From NCBI GenBank assembly GCA_041494805.1, contig JBGQBN010000065.1, positions 1 to 22,850 on the forward strand: a DNA stretch of 22,850 nt. Reading direction: 5' to 3'. A program made the translations under genes and the position numbers. This document shows, piece after piece, positions 5,948 through 15,877 of this stretch. The stretch's first letter is position 1. The number at the start of each line of letters is the position of its first letter. The notes beneath the pieces are model-generated. The model did no database searches and was not told where the DNA came from. It worked only from the letters and a program-made list of their open reading frames with translations. Source of the DNA: JBGQBN01 sp041494805 (GTDB taxonomy: Bacteria; Acidobacteriota; Terriglobia; Terriglobales; Acidobacteriaceae).

Positions 5948-7939
5948 ATGGGGATACTGCGGCGATTGCTGTGTTTGACGTTGCTGGCTGGATATGCAGT
6001 TGCTGCCACCGCAGCTCGACCCAACATCATCCTCATCACCGTCGATACGACCCGTGCCGACCGCATGGGTTTCCTTGGTTCCGAGCGCGGGCTCACCCCC
6101 AACCTGGATGCCCTGGCGCGGCAAGGTGTGGTGTTCAACCACGCCTACTCCCATGTTCCCCTCACGACCCCATCGCATGCCACCATCCTCACCGGGACCT
6201 ATCCCCAATTCAATCATGTGAACGATTTTGCCGTACCAGTGGCAAAGACTATCCCCTTTCTTCCCCAGATCTTGCATGAGCAGGGTTACAAGACAGCCGC
6301 ATTTGTGGGTTCTGCGATCCTGGATCCTTTGGCCGGAGGGGCCCCGGGCTTCGATCGAGGCTTTGATATCTATGATGCCGGGTTCGGCGCCCGGCGCCCG
6401 GGAGATGATCGCTATCAAACCACGGAACGTCGCGGTGGGGATGTCGTGGCACGTGCTTTGACCTGGCTGGACGAACGCCCCAGCGAGCCATTCTTCCTTT
6501 GGGTTCACGTGTACGATCCCCACATTCCCTACCAGCCGCCGGAACCGTTCAAGAGCCGTTATGCTTCCGAACCGTACGACGGGGAGATCGCCTATGCCGA
6601 CTCGGTGCTGGGAACGCTGCTGCAGCAATTGCGCGCTCGGGGACTGTACGAGGGTGCGTTGATCGCCATGATGGCCGATCACGGTGAGGCTCTGGGAGAG
6701 CACGGGGAACTCACCCACGGCATATTTCTGTATGACGAAACCCTGCACGTACCCCTGGTGTTCAAATTGCCGGGAGAGAAGTACGCGGGCGAGCGGGTAG
6801 AGGCGCGTGCCGGTCTGGTGGACGTGCTGCCGACGCTGCTGGAGATGGCAGGCATTGCGGTACCGGCGGCGGTGCAGGGCGAATCGCTGGTCGGGCTGAT
6901 AAGACCGGCGCAGGGGCGTGGCGCAACCGAGGCCAAGGCCGGGGACAAACTCCCCGACCGTGCGGTGTATGCCGAGGATGATTATCCCTATCGCGCCTTT
7001 GGCTGGAGTTCGCTGCGGGCTTTACGCGCGGGAAAGTATCTGTTTGTCGAAGCCCCCCGCAAGGAACTGTACGACCAGTCCACCGACCCCAGGGCGGAAC
7101 ATAATTTGTCGAGTGCGGCGAGCGCGGTGACGGCGACCCTGGGTGACCAGCTGGAGGCGTTTCGGAAGAAGACCAGCAGCTCGGAGCGGGCCCCGGAGGT
7201 AGAGGCTAATCCGCAACGCGAGCAGCAACTGGCGGCGCTCGGGTATGTAGCCTCCAGCAATACCGGGCCCGCCAGCGGAGGGAAGGAGACTGGAGCCGAC
7301 CCCAAGGACAAGATTGAGATCGCCAACCAGATGGAAGAAGCACTCCTCGAACAAGAGGATGGACATTTGGAAGACGCGATTCAGATATTCGAGCAGGTGC
7401 TCAAGAAGGAGCCGGGTATCGCGGTTGCCTATCAATCCCTGGGGATGGCGTGGATGGCGCTGAAGAAATACGACAAGGCGTTGCTTGCGCTGCGCAAAGC
7501 CGTCGAGTTACGCCCGGATGCTGGCTCGCCCCGCCTCGCACTAGCTAGGGCGCTCTGGGAGAACGGGGACCTGGAGTCGGCCGTGTCGGAATTCAAGGCT
7601 GCCATCGCTGTCTCTCCCGGCTCGGCAAATCCGCATGTTTCCCTTGCGGCTCTCTATAAACAGATGGGTCGCCCTGTGGATGCTCAGCAAGAACTCGAAA
7701 CGGCGCTCCGGCTCCAGCCTGACGGTTATAGCGCCAACTTGATGCTGGGACGCCTGCTTGTTGCGCGAGATAATGCCAGCGCTGCCCTGCCCTATCTCCA
7801 GAAGGCGGCCGAACTCCAGCCTAACTCGCCTGACGCACACGGCTCTCTGGCCGACGCCTACGCTCAACTCGGGCAGCAAGCGAACGCGCTTCGCGAACGT
7901 CTCCTGGCTCAGCGCGCGAGATCTCTTGGCGGGCGATGA
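5948..7939 (+). CDS. Exported sulfatase-fold protein with C-terminal TPRs (copy B)
   Basis: A 663-aa paralogue of the divergent gene at 3788-5779: equal length, and 72 of the first 90 residues are identical with no gap. It has the same motifs: TVDTTRADRMGF (Asp33), LTTPSHATILTG (Thr73 at the formylglycine position), MMADHGEALGEHG, and a TPR block from about residue 460 with repeats such as AIQIFEQVLKKEPGIAVAYQ. Tyr16 replaces the lipobox Cys of copy A (LLAGY), so this copy should be cleaved by signal peptidase I, perhaps near AVAATA, and released, or stay anchored by its N-terminus. The ATG at 5948 is preferred over a GTG at 5891 because it aligns with copy A and follows a good -10 element. 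Its substrate is unknown. It probably acts in the periplasm, with the TPRs binding a partner. Confidence 0.85.
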   Translation: MGILRRLLCLTLLAGYAVAATAARPNIILITVDTTRADRMGFLGSERGLTPNLDALARQGVVFNHAYSHVPLTTPSHATILTGTYPQFNHVNDFAVPVAKTIPFLPQILHEQGYKTAAFVGSAILDPLAGGAPGFDRGFDIYDAGFGARRPGDDRYQTTERRGGDVVARALTWLDERPSEPFFLWVHVYDPHIPYQPPEPFKSRYASEPYDGEIAYADSVLGTLLQQLRARGLYEGALIAMMADHGEALGEHGELTHGIFLYDETLHVPLVFKLPGEKYAGERVEARAGLVDVLPTLLEMAGIAVPAAVQGESLVGLIRPAQGRGATEAKAGDKLPDRAVYAEDDYPYRAFGWSSLRALRAGKYLFVEAPRKELYDQSTDPRAEHNLSSAASAVTATLGDQLEAFRKKTSSSERAPEVEANPQREQQLAALGYVASSNTGPASGGKETGADPKDKIEIANQMEEALLEQEDGHLEDAIQIFEQVLKKEPGIAVAYQSLGMAWMALKKYDKALLALRKAVELRPDAGSPRLALARALWENGDLESAVSEFKAAIAVSPGSANPHVSLAALYKQMGRPVDAQQELETALRLQPDGYSANLMLGRLLVARDNASAALPYLQKAAELQPNSPDAHGSLADAYAQLGQQANALRERLLAQRARSLGGR

Positions 7940-8045
7940 ACCGTCACCCCGTGACTGCAGGACGGATACTCAGGCCATCAAAGCCGCCCAGCCATAAACC
8001 AGTTGTCCAGAGGAACCGGGGACCTGAGGGAATCAAATTTGCGGC

Positions 8046-8093
8046 AAAAAAAATGTCGGTTCCTCGCGACGGTCGCCCGGCGAGGAACCGACA
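8046..8093 (-). terminator. Strong intrinsic terminator
   Basis: A perfect 14-bp inverted repeat (8054-8067 with 8080-8093, arm TGTCGGTTCCTCGC) encloses a 12-base loop. On the minus strand it is followed at once by eight T residues (8053-8046). It lies about 40 bases after the stop of the exported-protein gene at 8135 and would end that transcript. On the plus strand the stem is followed by A-rich sequence, so it is not a terminator for the gene on the left. Confidence 0.9.
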
Positions 8094-8134
8094 GGAAAAA
8101 GAACCCGGCCTAAACCGTGGCTCTCGTAACTCGA

Positions 8135-8563
8135 CTATCTTTTCTTTCCTACCAAACTAGCCTTGTTTGCGCCCGCAAAGGTGCAGGCACCGCTGGTCTT
8201 CGTCCACGGTTGGGTCAACTGCACTGGGAATGAGACGCTTCCGTCGGTCCCATACATGTTGAAATACCCGGGTGACGGTTGGTTGAACAGGAACTCGAAC
8301 GTGTAGTAATACGCGAACCCGCTCGAGAACACCGGCCTGGTAGTTAACATGAGAGGTTTCTTCCGCCCAAGAATGTTCGTCAGCGTGACGCTGTCGCAGA
8401 GCCAACCCCACACGCCATAGATGTTCCCGTAGGAATCCGGGGCCACCTGGATCTGGTCGCAGAAGTTGGTGAAATGGATACAGATTGCCTGCGCCGGTGT
8501 GGCCGCCCCACTATACAGGATCACGCCTAACACCAGAATGGTACAGATCGCAAACTTCTTCAT
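8135..8563 (-). CDS. Exported protein of unknown function (142 aa)
   Basis: The N-terminus MKKFAICTILVLGVILYSGA, followed by ATPAQA, is a clear signal peptide with cleavage near residue 26 (AQA-I). TAGGAGG lies eight bases before the ATG. The mature protein (about 116 aa) has three cysteines (ICIHFTNFCDQ and LCDSV) plus a fourth near the end (SGACTFAG), enough for two disulfides. It is rich in aromatic residues and Gly (GNIYGVWGWLCD, FAYYYTFEFLF), typical of a small beta-sheet secreted domain. I do not recognise the family. The gene is well isolated, with a possible promoter at 8652-8679 and a strong terminator at 8046-8093, so it is probably a single-gene transcript, and perhaps highly expressed. 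Confidence 0.75.
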   Translation of the reverse strand: MKKFAICTILVLGVILYSGAATPAQAICIHFTNFCDQIQVAPDSYGNIYGVWGWLCDSVTLTNILGRKKPLMLTTRPVFSSGFAYYYTFEFLFNQPSPGYFNMYGTDGSVSFPVQLTQPWTKTSGACTFAGANKASLVGKKR

Positions 8564-8575
8564 CTTTGTCGCCTC

Positions 8576-8809
8576 CTAGAAGGTGTGTACGTTGCCTGAG
8601 AATTCCAGCGTGGTTCTGAGTCCCCGGTTGTAAACTCCCAAGCAGCGCGGAATTGTATAACAGGTTTGGGTTTTGTAGATGGGGTCTGTTGAATTTTTTG
8701 TGAGGATGTAAATGGGGCCGAAAGGCCCCGAGAAGAACGTTACTAACGGGAACGCCAGTGCGCAGCCAGCCAGTACGCAGATGCACCGGCAAAGGTGCAA
8801 AAGTGCCAC
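8576..8809 (-). CDS. Doubtful 77-aa frame upstream of exported protein
   Basis: A GTG-started frame ends in the TAG that forms part of the next gene's ribosome site (TAGGAGG). The peptide begins with a hydrophobic stretch (HLCRCICVLAGCALAFPLVTF) and has a plausible tail, so it could be a small membrane protein. Against it: no ribosome site, a possible promoter for the downstream gene inside it, and a GC hairpin across its middle. It is more likely non-coding than coding. Confidence 0.2.
   Translation of the reverse strand: MALLHLCRCICVLAGCALAFPLVTFFSGPFGPIYILTKNSTDPIYKTQTCYTIPRCLGVYNRGLRTTLEFSGNVHTF
8652..8679 (-). promoter_or_regulatory. Possible promoter of exported-protein gene
   Basis: On the minus strand TCTACA (four of six -35 bases), a 16-base spacer and TACAAT (five of six -10 bases) lie about 90 bases before the ATG at 8563. 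The local sequence is AT-richer than its surroundings. Judged by eye only. Confidence 0.35.
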
Positions 8810-9014
8810 GGCGTCGGCTAAGAAGAGGAAGGAACGAACATGCGACCCCTCACCCCCGGGTTGGTATCCGGGGTCCAGGGGCTCCAGCTTTCTCAGGTCA
8901 AAGGGGCTGCTCCAGGGCTACCACACACATTCTTGCCCGCACACAGGGCGCCGGGGCAAAGCGGAAGGGCTTGAACTTCCCTGGCGTTCCGCCAGCACAC
9001 CACGTGCGCTGCGG

Positions 9015-9179
9015 CTACTGGAGCGAACTGGCAACGCTGGAGAAAGCGTTGTTGGCATTGGATCCGATCAGCCTTATGGTTCCCACTACCAGGACCAGGA
9101 TCACCGCCAGCATGACGGCATACTCCGCAATGTCCTGTCCGTCGTCCTCGGACCAGATCAACCGAATCAACTTGGCCAT
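9015..9179 (-). CDS. Flp/Fap-type pilin subunit, orphan
   Basis: A 54-aa peptide from the ATG at 9179 (GGAGG five bases upstream), starting MAKLIRLIWSEDDGQDIAEY. The motif DGQDIAEYAVMLAVILVLVV is the hallmark of Flp-type IVb pilins: cleavage by a prepilin peptidase at or before the short hydrophobic helix, the Glu-Tyr pair needed for cleavage and assembly, then one membrane helix and a small polar tail (SNANNAFSSVASSLQ). A longer in-frame start at 9248 adds 23 residues that overlap the promoter and are not pilin-like. No tad secretion, peptidase or assembly genes lie nearby, so assembly must depend on a locus elsewhere. It is transcribed away from the ABC transporter genes. Confidence 0.85.
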   Translation of the reverse strand: MAKLIRLIWSEDDGQDIAEYAVMLAVILVLVVGTIRLIGSNANNAFSSVASSLQ

Positions 9180-9219
9180 ACCATCCTCCGGGCTTAAGGC
9201 CCCTCTTGGCGAGGCACCC

Positions 9220-9248
9220 ATGATGCCGGGAGAACCGGCTGTTGTCAA
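9220..9248 (-). promoter_or_regulatory. Promoter of the flp pilin gene
   Basis: On the minus strand a perfect TTGACA (9248-9243), a 17-base spacer and CATCAT (9225-9220, four of six -10 bases) precede the pilin ATG by 40 bases. Start point and leader length (about 35 bases) are reasonable for a sigma-70 type promoter. Confidence 0.5.
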
Positions 9249-9327
9249 ATCCCTTGTTGTGGGAGGCTGTGGAATAAGGGGAAGTGGACGAGTTTTATGC
9301 GTCCAGGCAATTTAGAATGGGCTGTAA

Positions 9328-10251
9328 ATGGCGGTTGTGCTCGAGTTCGAGAGCCTTACGAAGGAATATCGCAGCTTTCCGGGAGGCCGGCGACTGCGCG
9401 CTCTCGACGGCTTCAGTCTGCGCGTGGAGGCGGGTGAAATCTTCGGCTTCCTGGGGCCAAACGGAGCGGGCAAGAGCACAGCCATTCACCTGGCTATGGG
9501 TTTCATGCGCCCGACCAGCGGAGGCGGCCGCATGCTAGGTCAGCCGTTCGGCCATGCTTTCTCCCGCCGTCGGGTGGGTTTCTTGGCGGAGAACGTTGCT
9601 CTCTACCATCGCCGCGCGGAACGCTTGGTCCGCTTCTACGGGGCGCTCAACGGCATGGGTGGCTCGCATCTTGCAAAACGGGCGCGCGAGGTACTGCAGG
9701 CGGTGGGTCTGCAGGAGCAATCCACTCGCAACGTGGGAAAGTTTTCTCGCGGCATGCTGCAGCGCGTAGGCCTGGCGCAAGCTCTGGTAAACGATCCGGA
9801 ATTACTGATCCTCGACGAGCCCACCTCGGCGCTTGACCCGCTGGCGCGGGTTGTAATTCGGGAACTGCTCCTCAAGGCGCGGGAGGCGGGCAAGACAATC
9901 TTCCTGAGTTCCCACCTGCTTTCCGAAGTTGAGTTGGTATGCGATCGCGTGGCGGTGCTTCACCGTGGCCGGTTGGTTCGCCTGGGTAGGACCGCGGATC
10001 TTCTGCAATCCGGAGAGCAAACCGAGATTGTTGCCCGCGGCATCGCTGTAAGCGTTTTCTCCGGTGCCGCTGCCCGGGATGGCGTCGTGAGCTTCTCCGT
10101 GCCCACTGCTAATCAGCGGGCTGCTCTGGAACGGGTTTGGAACCTGGGCGGAGAAATCGTAAGTGTTAATCCGGTGCGGCGCTCGCTGGAAGAAATTTTC
10201 CTGGAGGTAACCACTGATCGCGGGTCTGATCCTCCGAAGGCTGCCCAATGA
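9328..10251 (+). CDS. ABC transporter ATP-binding protein
   Basis: A 307-aa ATPase with all motifs in order: Walker A GPNGAGKST (43-51), a Q-loop position reading LAENVALY (Glu instead of Gln, as in the CcmA/NosF-like group), the signature FSRGMLQRVGLAQAL (139-153, a degenerate LSGGQ), Walker B LLILDEP (159-165), D-loop SALD and H-loop SSH (194-196). The C-terminal 90 residues (LHRGRLVRLG to the end) form the extension typical of ABC-2 exporter ATPases (DrrA/NatA type). It powers the membrane protein encoded just downstream; the genes overlap by four bases (ATGA). The substrate is unknown. No clear ribosome site precedes the ATG (GGGCTGTAA). Confidence 0.9.
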   Translation: MAVVLEFESLTKEYRSFPGGRRLRALDGFSLRVEAGEIFGFLGPNGAGKSTAIHLAMGFMRPTSGGGRMLGQPFGHAFSRRRVGFLAENVALYHRRAERLVRFYGALNGMGGSHLAKRAREVLQAVGLQEQSTRNVGKFSRGMLQRVGLAQALVNDPELLILDEPTSALDPLARVVIRELLLKAREAGKTIFLSSHLLSEVELVCDRVAVLHRGRLVRLGRTADLLQSGEQTEIVARGIAVSVFSGAAARDGVVSFSVPTANQRAALERVWNLGGEIVSVNPVRRSLEEIFLEVTTDRGSDPPKAAQ

Positions 10252-10949
10252 AGCCGATATTCTTGATCGCTGTCAATTTTGTGCGCGAGCAACGCTGGCC
10301 GATTTTCGTATTGCTGCTGTGGGTCCTGTTGCTTGCATTCCTTGGGCTGGCCACTGACGACCGCGAAGACTTGCTCTTCGTCTTCAAGCAGGTCGCGGTG
10401 TACGCGGTCGTGTTCAGTATTTTCTTTGGCGGCTCCGCTATCTACAACGAGCGCAAGTCGCGTCGCATCCTCGCCGTGCTCTCCAAAGGCATCGGACGTG
10501 GGCAGTACCTGTCAGGGCTGGTGCTGGGTGTAACTATAGCGTCCGGAATCTATTGTTTCGCGCTTGGCATCACCGGAAGCTGGACTCTGGGAGAGGCCGG
10601 GTTTCCCATGTCCTACATCTGGTTCTTGATGGTGAGTCTGGTCGCAGCCTGCATGCTGGCAGGAACCGTGGCCCTGATGTTTTCGACGCTGCTGAATCCG
10701 TTTTTCTCCGCGGGCGCTACGGCCATGCTACTCGGTCTGCCCTGGCTCGCCAGTCACCTGATATCGGCAGATTGGGGATACGTAATTCCGGTCGTTTCGC
10801 TGACCATGACGACGATGAATGCTTCCTTCACGTCTCCCGTAACTGTTTCCTGGCTTCCCATCACTCTTGCCGTAGGGGATACGCTCGTGTTTTGGGCGTT
10901 GGCAGGGTGGATCTTTTCCCGCGTGGACATCGCAGTAGCGGTGGAGTAA
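10248..10949 (+). CDS. ABC transporter permease (ABC-2-like), 233 aa
   Basis: A 233-aa hydrophobic protein with about six membrane segments: roughly residues 18-36, 47-64, 87-107, 122-147, 150-172 and 208-227. A basic cytoplasmic loop YNERKSRRILAVLSKGIGRGQY (65-86) follows the second. That loop, with a Glu-Arg-Lys then repair to the next helix, is typical of ABC-2 and Gld-type exporters. It overlaps the ATPase gene by ATGA, implying translational coupling and a two-component exporter in the inner membrane. There is no substrate clue. It ends only 16 bases from the convergent nuoN stop, and no hairpin terminator separates them. Confidence 0.85.
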   Translation: MKPIFLIAVNFVREQRWPIFVLLLWVLLLAFLGLATDDREDLLFVFKQVAVYAVVFSIFFGGSAIYNERKSRRILAVLSKGIGRGQYLSGLVLGVTIASGIYCFALGITGSWTLGEAGFPMSYIWFLMVSLVAACMLAGTVALMFSTLLNPFFSAGATAMLLGLPWLASHLISADWGYVIPVVSLTMTTMNASFTSPVTVSWLPITLAVGDTLVFWALAGWIFSRVDIAVAVE

Positions 10950-10965
10950 GACAGGCGGGAAGAAA

Positions 10966-12432
10966 TCAACGCGCGAGCGCAGCTACTGATTGGGATGCGT
11001 AGTCCAGCACCCGTCCGGGGAGCACTCCCAGGTAGATTGTAGCGACCAAGCTGGCCGTCAACGCCACGCCCAGTCCAAGCGGAACCGAAGACAGCGGCAC
11101 CTCCTCTCGCGCCTCACGCATATACATCACTACGATGATCCGCAGGTAGTAATACGCTCCCACTGCGCTGTTGAGCACACCGATGATCGTCAATCCGACC
11201 AGATTGGCCTGCAGCGCCGCGCTAAACACATAAAACTTGGCAAAGAACCCGCCCGTAACCGGAATTCCGATCAACGACAGCAGAAAAATGGTGAGCATCG
11301 CGGCCAGAAGTGGAGACTGGCGCCCCAGCCCTGCATAGTCCTCCAGAGTTACGTAGCGCTCACCAGCACCGGCGAAGTGGCTGATGACCGCAAAGGCGCC
11401 CACATTCATAGCAGCATAGGCAGCCGTATAGAACATGGCGGCGGGAATGCCGTTGTTGGGCAGCGTGGCAAAGGCTACCAGCAGATATCCAGCGTGGGCG
11501 ATGGATGAGTAGGCCAGCAAACGCTTGATATTGTGCTGCACCAGCGCGGCGATATTGCCGATAGTCATCGAAAGCGCTGCTCCCACCCAGATCAGCCAGA
11601 ATGTTCCCGGGGCGTGAGCCTCAAACAGGATGCGCAGCAGCACGGCAAACACTGCCGCCTTGGGCGCTGTCGACATGAATCCAACTATGGGCGCCGGGGC
11701 ACCTTCGTAAACGTCCGGCGTCCAGATGTGGAACGGAGCCGCAGCGATTTTGAAACCCAGGCCCACAAGCATGAGCGCGATCGCCACGTAGGCCAGCAAA
11801 GGCGCCGGTCCCGAGCGCAACACCTGGCCGATGGCTGTAATGCTGGTGGAGCCGGTAGCTCCGAACATCAGCGCCACACCGTAAAGGAAGAACGCAGTCG
11901 CAAACGAACCCAGCAGGAAATACTTAACCGAGGCCTCACTGCTGATGGCCGCTCGCCGCCGGAATCCTGCCAGGATGTAGGTCGAAATGGATGAGATTTC
12001 CAAAGCGATAAAGATAAGAACCAGTTCGACCGCGGAAGACATCAGGCACATACCTACAGCCCCGAGCAGAATCAGGCCGTAGTATTCACCCGCCCGAATC
12101 TGCTGCACTTCCATGTATTCGTAGGAAGTAAGGATGACCACGGCGGTGACGCTAGTGACCAAGAAATGGAAGAACGTGCTGAATGAATCCACGTTCACCA
12201 TGTTCCAGAAGCCGAGACCGGGATGTTGCGATTGGTACAGCGTGGCTGCAATCGCCGCCAGCGAACCCACCAGCGCGACGGAGCCTAGCGTCCTTTGGCT
12301 GCGACGCTCGTCCATGAGCGGATCGAGCAGCATGATGATCATTCCGAAAATCGAGAGCACGATCTCCGGCAGGATGCGGATGTACTCGACGCCCTGGGGA
12401 ATAGTCTGCACGGCGTCCGCAGCTGGGTTCAT
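10966..12432 (-). CDS. nuoN: NADH-quinone oxidoreductase subunit N
   Basis: A 488-aa antiporter-like membrane subunit of complex I, the last gene of the operon. Visible hallmarks: about 14 membrane helices, Glu145 in LIFIALEISSIS, SVKYFLLGSFATAFFLYG with Lys170, the loop IWTPDVYEGAPAPIVGFMS preceding the second proton-channel half, and NIKRLLAYSSIAHAGYLL. NuoN forms one of the proton pumps of the membrane arm, next to NuoK. The ATG overlaps the nuoM stop by four bases. Length and motifs are normal. I see no intrinsic terminator after it, so transcripts may run into the convergent ABC permease gene. Confidence 0.96.
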   Translation of the reverse strand: MNPAADAVQTIPQGVEYIRILPEIVLSIFGMIIMLLDPLMDERRSQRTLGSVALVGSLAAIAATLYQSQHPGLGFWNMVNVDSFSTFFHFLVTSVTAVVILTSYEYMEVQQIRAGEYYGLILLGAVGMCLMSSAVELVLIFIALEISSISTYILAGFRRRAAISSEASVKYFLLGSFATAFFLYGVALMFGATGSTSITAIGQVLRSGPAPLLAYVAIALMLVGLGFKIAAAPFHIWTPDVYEGAPAPIVGFMSTAPKAAVFAVLLRILFEAHAPGTFWLIWVGAALSMTIGNIAALVQHNIKRLLAYSSIAHAGYLLVAFATLPNNGIPAAMFYTAAYAAMNVGAFAVISHFAGAGERYVTLEDYAGLGRQSPLLAAMLTIFLLSLIGIPVTGGFFAKFYVFSAALQANLVGLTIIGVLNSAVGAYYYLRIIVVMYMREAREEVPLSSVPLGLGVALTASLVATIYLGVLPGRVLDYASQSVAALAR

Positions 12433-13936
12433 CGGCCCACGACCTTGCTCATCAGGTGGGCAAACGGCGCCAGTGTGCTTTGTACGGCAGGATCAATGGC
12501 GTCGAGCCACAGCATGGGTGCCACCCCCATGACCAGAGCGGCAACCGCCGTAGGCAAAAGTGCCGTACGTTCCCGAAGGTCCAAATCGGGTAGCGACTGA
12601 TTTACCTCGTGCGTGACTTTTCCAAAGAAGACTCGTTGATACATCCAAAGCAGGTAACAAGCACTCCAGATCACGCCCGTGGCTCCTAGGACGCCGTACA
12701 CAGCGCGGGTGCGGAACGCTCCGCTCAGCACCAGAAACTCGCCGACGAAGCCGTTTAGCAATGGCAGCCCGACCGAGGCCAGCACCAAGAACAGGAAAAA
12801 GGTCGCGTATCGCGGCATGGGCGTAGCCAGCCCACCGAAGTCGGCAATGGCGTAAGTGTGGCGGCGCTCGTAGAGGATGCCTGCCAGCATGAACAGCGCT
12901 CCCGTGGAAACACCGTGTGCGAGCATGACGAAAGTTGCGCCGTCCAGGCCGGCCTGCGTAAAACTGAAGATGCCCAGCACCACGAAACCCAGGTGGCTGA
13001 TCGAAGAGTATGCAATCAACTTCTTCATGTTAGGCTGTACCATCGCGACCAGCGCGCCATAGATGATTCCGATCAACGCCAGCACCATGATCCAGGAAGC
13101 GTTGGCCCGCGACTGCTCCGGAAACAATCCCAGGTTGAAGCGCAGCATGCCGTAGGTCCCCATCTTCAGCAGAACCCCGGCCAGCAGCACGGAACCGGCG
13201 GTAGGTGCTTCCATGTGGGCGTCAGGAAGCCAGGTGTGGACAGGAAAGAGCGGAACCTTGACGGCAAACGCAACGAAAAATCCCAGGAAGAGCCAGTTCG
13301 CAGCCGTGGCAAAATTAGGCACGGCGCCGCTCGCGATCTTGTCGCGGATGACCACGAAGTCAAAACTGCCCGTGTGCGCATAGAGCCAGATGATCGCCGC
13401 CAGCATGAAAACCGAAGCGATCATCGTATAAAGGAAAAACTTTACTGCCGCATACACCCGGCGCTCATGGCCATACATGCCGATCAGCAGGGCCATGGGA
13501 ATAAGCGTGGCTTCCCAGAAGAAGTAAAACAGGAACAAATCCAGAGAAACAAAGACGCCGATCAGCGCGGTTTCCAGGATCAGCAGCAGGATGAAGAATT
13601 CCTTTACCCGTTCGTGAATCGACTTCCAGGAAATCAGCACGCACAGCGGCATCAGAAACGTGGTCAGCACCACCAACCACATGGCAATCCCGTCCACCCC
13701 CATGTGGTAGTGGATGTTGGGGCTCGAGATCCAAAGTTGGTCAGTCTCGTACTGGAATCCGGCCTGTGCCCTCTGGAAGTGCGCCGGCAAGTGCAGAGAC
13801 AGGACAAAAGTCAACAGCGAGACTACGAGAGCAAAGACGCGAATATCACGATCACGCCGCGGAAACAGTAGCAGCAAAAGCCCGCCTGCCAGCGGAATGA
13901 ATGTCACCAGGGTGAGAATCGCGCTGTCGAGCGTGC

Positions 13937-13940
<4 letters not shown>
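12429..13940 (-). CDS. nuoM: NADH-quinone oxidoreductase subunit M
   Basis: A 503-aa antiporter-like subunit. The ATG at 13940 overlaps the nuoL stop as ATGA; an in-frame start five codons earlier is rejected for that reason. Conserved proton-path residues can be read: Glu143 in FYFFWEATLIPMALLIG, Lys228 in AVKVPLFPVHTWLPDAH, Lys259 in GVLLKMGTYGMLR, and NMKKLIAYSSISHLGFV. It is a proton-pumping subunit between NuoL and NuoN in the membrane arm. Gene order L-M-N is standard and the genes are coupled by four-base overlaps on both sides. Nothing is missing. Confidence 0.96.

Positions 13941-15873
<1,933 letters not shown>

Positions 15874-15877
<4 letters not shown>

Larger units (their letters stand above)
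8564..9014. other. Intergenic region with three GC-rich hairpins
   Basis: About 450 bases between the exported-protein gene and the pilin gene with no firm gene. It holds three compact hairpins: 8714-8729 (GGGGCC, GAAA loop, GGCCCC), 8854-8873 (CCCCGG, 8-base loop, CCGGGG) and 8981-8995 (CTGGCG, TTC, CGCCAG). None is followed by a T-run on either strand. The last, 20 bases beyond the pilin stop, could still protect or end the pilin transcript. Confidence 0.5.

Noticed and set aside
5879..6748. Minus-strand open frame of 289 codons opposite sulfatase-fold copy B
   Set aside because: Antisense shadow: the opposite strand of copy A shows a similar frame, because the two genes are homologous.
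3788..7939. Composite transposon with the two sulfatase-fold genes as inverted ends
   Set aside because: The arms are intact diverged genes, with no transposase or short terminal repeats; divergent duplication explains them.
12858..13871. Long plus-strand open frame (337 codons) opposite nuoM
   Set aside because: It is antisense to a clear nuoM frame, is very rich in Gln/Arg/His, and is the usual shadow of a GC-rich membrane-protein gene.
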